Of a stretch of DNA of 64,000 nucleotides, positions 60,548-64,000 are shown one piece after another. Made by a program: the position numbers and the translations under genes. Each line of letters starts with the position of its first letter. Within the stretch, counting starts at the first letter, position 1. This DNA is from Bacteroidetes bacterium 46-16 (GTDB taxonomy: Bacteria > Bacteroidota > Bacteroidia > Chitinophagales > Chitinophagaceae). The DNA is taken from the NCBI GenBank assembly GCA_001897835.1, contig MKUN01000024.1, positions 25,847-89,846 of the forward strand, given 5' to 3'. The notes beneath the pieces were generated by a model. The model was given only the letters and a program-made list of their open reading frames with translations. It was not told the origin of the DNA and did no database searches.

Positions 60548-61570
60548 ATGATCTATCGCAGCAAAGCCCCCCTGAGAATAGGCCTGGCAGGCGGGGGTAC
60601 CGACGTGAGCCCTTATTGTGATCTCTATGGCGGCGCTATACTCAATGCCACCATATCGCTCTACGCCTATGCCTCCATAGAGCCACTGAATACCAATATG
60701 GTAGTGATAGAGGCCATAGACCGGAAAGAGATAGCCAGCTATTCGCTCGATAGCTCATTGCCCATTGACGGCAACCTGGACCTGGCTACAGGCGTTTACA
60801 ACCGTATTGTCCGCGACTATGGCGCCGTTCCCTCGGGCTTTAAGCTGACCACCTTCGTAGATGCACCCGCAGGATCGGGCCTCGGCACTTCATCTACCCT
60901 GATGGTAGCGATACTGGGTGCCTTTGCCGAATGGCTGCAACTGCCGCTGGGTGAGTATGATGTGGCCAACCTCTCTTACCAGATAGAGCGCATAGAGCTG
61001 GCCATGGCCGGGGGCAAGCAAGACCAGTATGCTGCCACATTCGGCGGGGTCAATTTCATGGAGTTCTACGAAAATGATAAAGTGATCGTTAATCCCCTGC
61101 GCATCAAGCCCAAATACCTGCATGAACTGAGCAATAACCTGTTGCTGTATTTCACAGCCACCAGCAGGCTGTCGTCCACCATCATAGAGGCGCAAAGCAA
61201 GAACGTAACAGATAAGAAACAGGAATCGATAGAGGCCATGCACCAGCTTAAAGAACAGGCGCGCATGATGAAAGAGGCATTGCTGAAAGGAAAGATAGAT
61301 GATATAGGTGCGATACTGGACTATGGCTTCCGTTATAAAAAGCAAATGGCGCAGGGCATATCGAACAGCCGCATGGATGAGATATATGAAACCGCACTGG
61401 CAGCCGGAGCAACGGGCGGCAAGATAAGCGGTGCAGGTGGTGGCGGCTTCATGATGTTCTATTGCCCCGGCAATAAGCATTATGGCGTTAAAGATGCCTT
61501 AAGCCGGTTCGGTGGTGAGTTCCGCTCTTACCAGTTCACTGAAGATGGCCTTTTCACCTGGACCATCTGA
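60548..61570 (+). CDS. GHMP-family sugar kinase (D-glycero-D-manno-heptose 7-phosphate kinase-like)
   Basis: Product of 340 residues from ATG 60548 (MIYRSKAPLRIGLAGGGTDV); upstream in-frame sequence to 60422 begins with TTG and is unlike the family. All GHMP motifs are present: motif 1 GLAGGGTDVSPYCDLYGG, motif 2 APAGSGLGTSSTLMVA (ATP phosphate loop, about residues 100-115) and motif 3 KISGAGGGGFMMFY. Its closest recognised relatives are HddA kinases, which phosphorylate heptose 7-phosphate at C1. The following nucleotidyltransferase gene supports the GDP-heptose pathway, but galactokinase-like or fucokinase-like functions are not excluded. Confidence 0.85.
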   Translation: MIYRSKAPLRIGLAGGGTDVSPYCDLYGGAILNATISLYAYASIEPLNTNMVVIEAIDRKEIASYSLDSSLPIDGNLDLATGVYNRIVRDYGAVPSGFKLTTFVDAPAGSGLGTSSTLMVAILGAFAEWLQLPLGEYDVANLSYQIERIELAMAGGKQDQYAATFGGVNFMEFYENDKVIVNPLRIKPKYLHELSNNLLLYFTATSRLSSTIIEAQSKNVTDKKQESIEAMHQLKEQARMMKEALLKGKIDDIGAILDYGFRYKKQMAQGISNSRMDEIYETALAAGATGGKISGAGGGGFMMFYCPGNKHYGVKDALSRFGGEFRSYQFTEDGLFTWTI

Positions 61571-61572
61571 TC

Positions 61573-61600
61573 TTTATGAATTTTCACTTTTGACCTTTGA
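61573..61600 (+). repeat. heptamer array before the heptose nucleotidyltransferase gene
   Basis: Four clean seven-base units end exactly at the start codon: TTTATGA (61573-61579), ATTTTCA, CTTTTGA, CCTTTGA (61594-61600), then ATG 61601. It is the clearest of the four arrays in the window and the only one on the plus strand. Confidence 0.6.
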
Positions 61601-62305
61601 ATGAATATGGAGTGTATCGTACTGGCAGGCGGCCTGGGCACAAGACTCAGGGGAACCATTGGCGAAAATGTGCCTAAGTGCATGGCCCCGGTGAACGGGC
61701 AGCCTTTTCTTCATTACATCTTTGAATACCTGGCCACACAGCCCTGCGGGCGCGTGATACTATCGCTGGGCCATAAACATGAAATGATACTGGACTGGCT
61801 GCAAACAGAGCAGCGGCCTTTTGCCATAGACTATGTGCTGGAGCATGAACCGCTGGGCACTGGCGGCGGCATACAGCTTGCGCTGAAACAGGCTAAGGGT
61901 GAACATGTTGCGGTGCTGAACGGCGATACCATGTTTCGCGTAGCGCTGCAGGAGCAACTGGACCTGCACCTTGTAAAAGATGCCGAAACCACTCTTGCCC
62001 TGAAGGAAATGCACAACTTTGACCGCTACGGCGTGGTAAACAGCGCCGCCAGCGGCTGCATCACGTCATTTGAAGAAAAACAACAAAGAGACAGGGGCCT
62101 TATCAACGGGGGCGTATATATTATAAGCAGGAATTCATTTTTACTGCGTGAGCTGCCGGAAAAATTCTCTTTCGAAAAAGATTACCTTGAAGCCTATGTG
62201 CCGGAGCAAAAATTCTATGCCTATACCAGCGACAGCTACTTTATAGATATTGGTATACCGCAGGATTATGAGCAGGCACAAGAGGACCTCAAAACGATGT
62301 TTTAA
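61601..62305 (+). CDS. sugar-phosphate nucleotidyltransferase (HddC-like)
   Basis: Product of 234 residues that activates a sugar 1-phosphate with a nucleotide. The nucleotide-binding loop GGLGTRLRGTIGENVPKCMA near the N-terminus and LNGDTMFRV, the Mg site, near 108 are typical. Together with the kinase upstream it fits the last step of GDP-D-glycero-alpha-D-manno-heptose synthesis (HddC); mannose-1-phosphate or NDP-sugar transferases are alternatives. Start ATG 61601 follows a heptamer array; a second ATG two codons on also possible. The stop is directly followed by the glycosyltransferase ATG. Confidence 0.85.
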   Translation: MNMECIVLAGGLGTRLRGTIGENVPKCMAPVNGQPFLHYIFEYLATQPCGRVILSLGHKHEMILDWLQTEQRPFAIDYVLEHEPLGTGGGIQLALKQAKGEHVAVLNGDTMFRVALQEQLDLHLVKDAETTLALKEMHNFDRYGVVNSAASGCITSFEEKQQRDRGLINGGVYIISRNSFLLRELPEKFSFEKDYLEAYVPEQKFYAYTSDSYFIDIGIPQDYEQAQEDLKTMF

Positions 62306-63436
62306 ATGAAGATCGCTATCATAGGACCGGCACACCCTTTACGCGGCGGCCTTGCCACCTACAATGCAAGGCTGGCCGAGGTATTGCAGGAGCATGGCCA
62401 CAATGTTACCATTTACTCTTTCTCACTGCAATACCCGGGCTTCCTGTTTCCCGGCACTTCACAATTCACCGATGAAGCCGCACCGGAAGGCATTACGATC
62501 AAAACGGTCATCAATTCCGTCAATCCCTTCAACTGGATCAAGGCAGGCAGGCAGATCAAAAGGGCAAGACCCGACCTTATCATCGTTCGGTACTGGCTGC
62601 CTTTTATGGGCCCCTGCCTGGGCACCATACTGCGCATTGTGCGCGGCAATAAGCACAGCCGCATAGTGTGTATTGCCGACAATGTGATACCTCATGAAAA
62701 ACGTCCCGGCGACAAGGCATTCACCAAATATTTCCTGAAGCCGGTGGACGCTTTCATTACCATGAGCAAAGATGTGCTCAAAGACCTTAAAACACTAACA
62801 GGCAAACCTGCACGCTTTACAGTGCACCCGGTGTATGATAATTTCGAGCCACCGGTAAACAAGGCCGAAGCATGCAAAAAGCTGGGACTGGACCCCGGTG
62901 GCAAATACATATTGTTCTTCGGTTTTATCCGCCGTTACAAGGGCCTTGACATTGTATTAAAGACCATGGCCGATGAACGGATACAGGCAGCGGGCATCAA
63001 GCTGATCGTAGCAGGTGAGTTTTACGACGACCGTAATTTTTATGAGCAGGTGATCACGGAATATAAGGTGCAGGACCATATCCATTTATTCACCGAGTTC
63101 ATACCCAACAGCGAGGTGCGTTATTATTTCAGCGCAGCCGATCTTGTGGTGCAGCCCTACCGCGATGCCACACAAAGCGGCATCACACAGGTAGCCTATC
63201 ATTTTGAAAAGCCGATGGTGGTGACCAATGTTGGCGGCCTTGCCGAAGTGGTACCCGATGGCAAAGTGGGTTTTGTAGCAGCGCCTGAGCCCACCGCAAT
63301 AGCAGATGCCGTATTACATTTTTTCGAGCCCAATTCCATTCCTGCATTGCAGGAAAATATTTTACACGAGAAGCGAAAATATAGCTGGGCTACCTTCGTA
63401 GAAGCGTTGATGGACATATCGGGGATTAAATCTTAA
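62306..63436 (+). CDS. glycosyltransferase family 4
   Basis: GT-B glycosyltransferase of 376 residues. N-terminal domain opens with IIGPAHPLRGGLATYNARLA, the glycine-rich acceptor loop; C-terminal domain has ILFFGFIRRYKGLDIVLKTM, and the donor-site block PYRDATQSGITQVAYHFEKP followed by VTNVGGLAEVV. It starts immediately after the nucleotidyltransferase stop codon, so it is likely to use the sugar nucleotide made by the two preceding genes. The transposase gene starts 3 bases after its stop. Confidence 0.88.
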   Translation: MKIAIIGPAHPLRGGLATYNARLAEVLQEHGHNVTIYSFSLQYPGFLFPGTSQFTDEAAPEGITIKTVINSVNPFNWIKAGRQIKRARPDLIIVRYWLPFMGPCLGTILRIVRGNKHSRIVCIADNVIPHEKRPGDKAFTKYFLKPVDAFITMSKDVLKDLKTLTGKPARFTVHPVYDNFEPPVNKAEACKKLGLDPGGKYILFFGFIRRYKGLDIVLKTMADERIQAAGIKLIVAGEFYDDRNFYEQVITEYKVQDHIHLFTEFIPNSEVRYYFSAADLVVQPYRDATQSGITQVAYHFEKPMVVTNVGGLAEVVPDGKVGFVAAPEPTAIADAVLHFFEPNSIPALQENILHEKRKYSWATFVEALMDISGIKS

Positions 63437-63439
63437 CGT

Positions 63440-63913
63440 ATGCCCAATACCTATTCACAGATATATATACAGGTAGTATTTGCAGTACAAGGCAGGCTGA
63501 ACCTGGTACCGAAAGAACACAAAGAAGAGCTACATAAATATATTACCGGTATCGTCACAAAAAGAGATGCAAAACTAATAGCCATTAATTGCATGCCGGA
63601 TCATACACATGTATTTATCGGGTTGAAACCATCAATTTTGTTATCAGACCTTGTCAGGGATATCAAAGCAGGCTCGTCAAAATTCATCAATGATAACAGG
63701 TGGATAAAAGGCAAATTCAGTTGGCAGGAAGGTTTTGGAGCCTTTTCATATAGCCACTCGCATATCGATAACGTGATCCATTATATCAATAACCAGGAAG
63801 AGCATCATAAACGCCAGACATTCAAAGAAGAGTACTTAGCATTTTTGAAAAGGTTCGAGATTGATTATAAGGATGAGTATTTGTTTAAATGGGATGAAGA
63901 TTGGATTGAATAA
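63440..63913 (+). CDS. IS200/IS605-type (Y1) transposase TnpA
   Basis: Small single-strand transposase of 157 residues, starting MPNTYSQIYIQVVFAVQGRL. The metal-binding HUH-type pair is His55-Thr-His57 (PDHTHVFIG) and the catalytic tyrosine is Tyr115 in YINNQ with Gln119, so it looks active. No tnpB neighbour. The start is 3 bases after the glycosyltransferase stop, so no left-end structure fits between the genes, and I see no hairpin end in 63914-64000; the gene may be a domesticated or solitary copy rather than a full element. Confidence 0.9.
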   Translation: MPNTYSQIYIQVVFAVQGRLNLVPKEHKEELHKYITGIVTKRDAKLIAINCMPDHTHVFIGLKPSILLSDLVRDIKAGSSKFINDNRWIKGKFSWQEGFGAFSYSHSHIDNVIHYINNQEEHHKRQTFKEEYLAFLKRFEIDYKDEYLFKWDEDWIE

Positions 63914-64000
63914 TCACCGAGGGATGACCTGTTAAACAATCTATGAAAATAATTGCAGGCTCCTTAGCTGCGGCCTATTCTTGCGAATATGCATCAACAA

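Noticed and set aside
63440..63913. A complete IS200/IS605 insertion sequence
   Set aside because: No tnpB, no hairpin ends and no room for a left end; only the transposase gene is supported.
63943..64000. A plus-strand frame starting at ATG 63943 or a gene starting near ATG 63989
   Set aside because: Only 19 codons or fewer before the edge and no recognisable sequence; cannot be supported.

Overview
The window reads as a chromosomal segment of an aerobic, Gram-negative member of the Bacteroidota, most likely Chitinophagaceae-like (inference). Evidence: TAnnTTTG -7 promoter elements, no Shine-Dalgarno signals, a C-terminal type IX secretion (T9SS) sorting domain, many Bacteroidota-only families (DUF4293, DUF4421, DUF4476, DUF3667, PepSY-like), an alternative complex III (ACIII) operon, and an F0 subunit a with the N-terminal extension typical of the phylum. 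I found no rRNA, tRNA, CRISPR array or prophage. The only mobile-element signature is one IS200/IS605-type transposase gene at the right edge.

Layout. 1-0.7 kb: start of the ATP synthase operon (minus). 0.8-8.2 kb: central metabolism and housekeeping (pckA, pepP, serS, hutH). 8.2-15.9 kb: a tripartite RND efflux system with its two-component regulator and a PepSY-like periplasmic protein. 16-20.3 kb: two glycosyltransferases and a membrane-anchored patatin phospholipase. 20.5-25.8 kb: TMEM175-like channel, heme A synthase, a structured leader upstream of an HU gene, a TPR protein, a 31-residue mS38-like protein and RNase G. 25.9-35.7 kb: a seven-bladed SBBP propeller with T9SS tail, an LpxD paralogue, a class IV aminotransferase, outer-membrane barrels, gltX and DUF4421. 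35.7-47.3 kb: the respiratory operon actABCDEF-ctaC-ctaD on the minus strand. 47.6-55.7 kb: SDR, antiporter, M28 peptidase, enoyl-CoA hydratase, DUF3667, and two DUF4476 paralogues. 55.8-60.2 kb: B12-dependent ribonucleotide reductase, gcvH, VanZ-like. 60.5-63.9 kb: heptose kinase, nucleotidyltransferase, glycosyltransferase, transposase.

How it fits together. The act/cta operon encodes a quinol:cytochrome c oxidoreductase and the first two subunits of an aa3-type oxidase; ctaA at 21-22 kb makes its heme A and the ATP synthase uses the resulting proton gradient. Oxidase subunits III/IV and ctaB are not in the window.

Most unusual signals: degenerate heptamer arrays (NTTTTGA-like) ending at the start codon at four same-strand gene junctions; a structured, terminator-ended leader before the HU gene; a shared TTGGCACG element before both DUF4476 genes, with a terminator directly abutting one start codon; and a 44-bp perfect palindrome.
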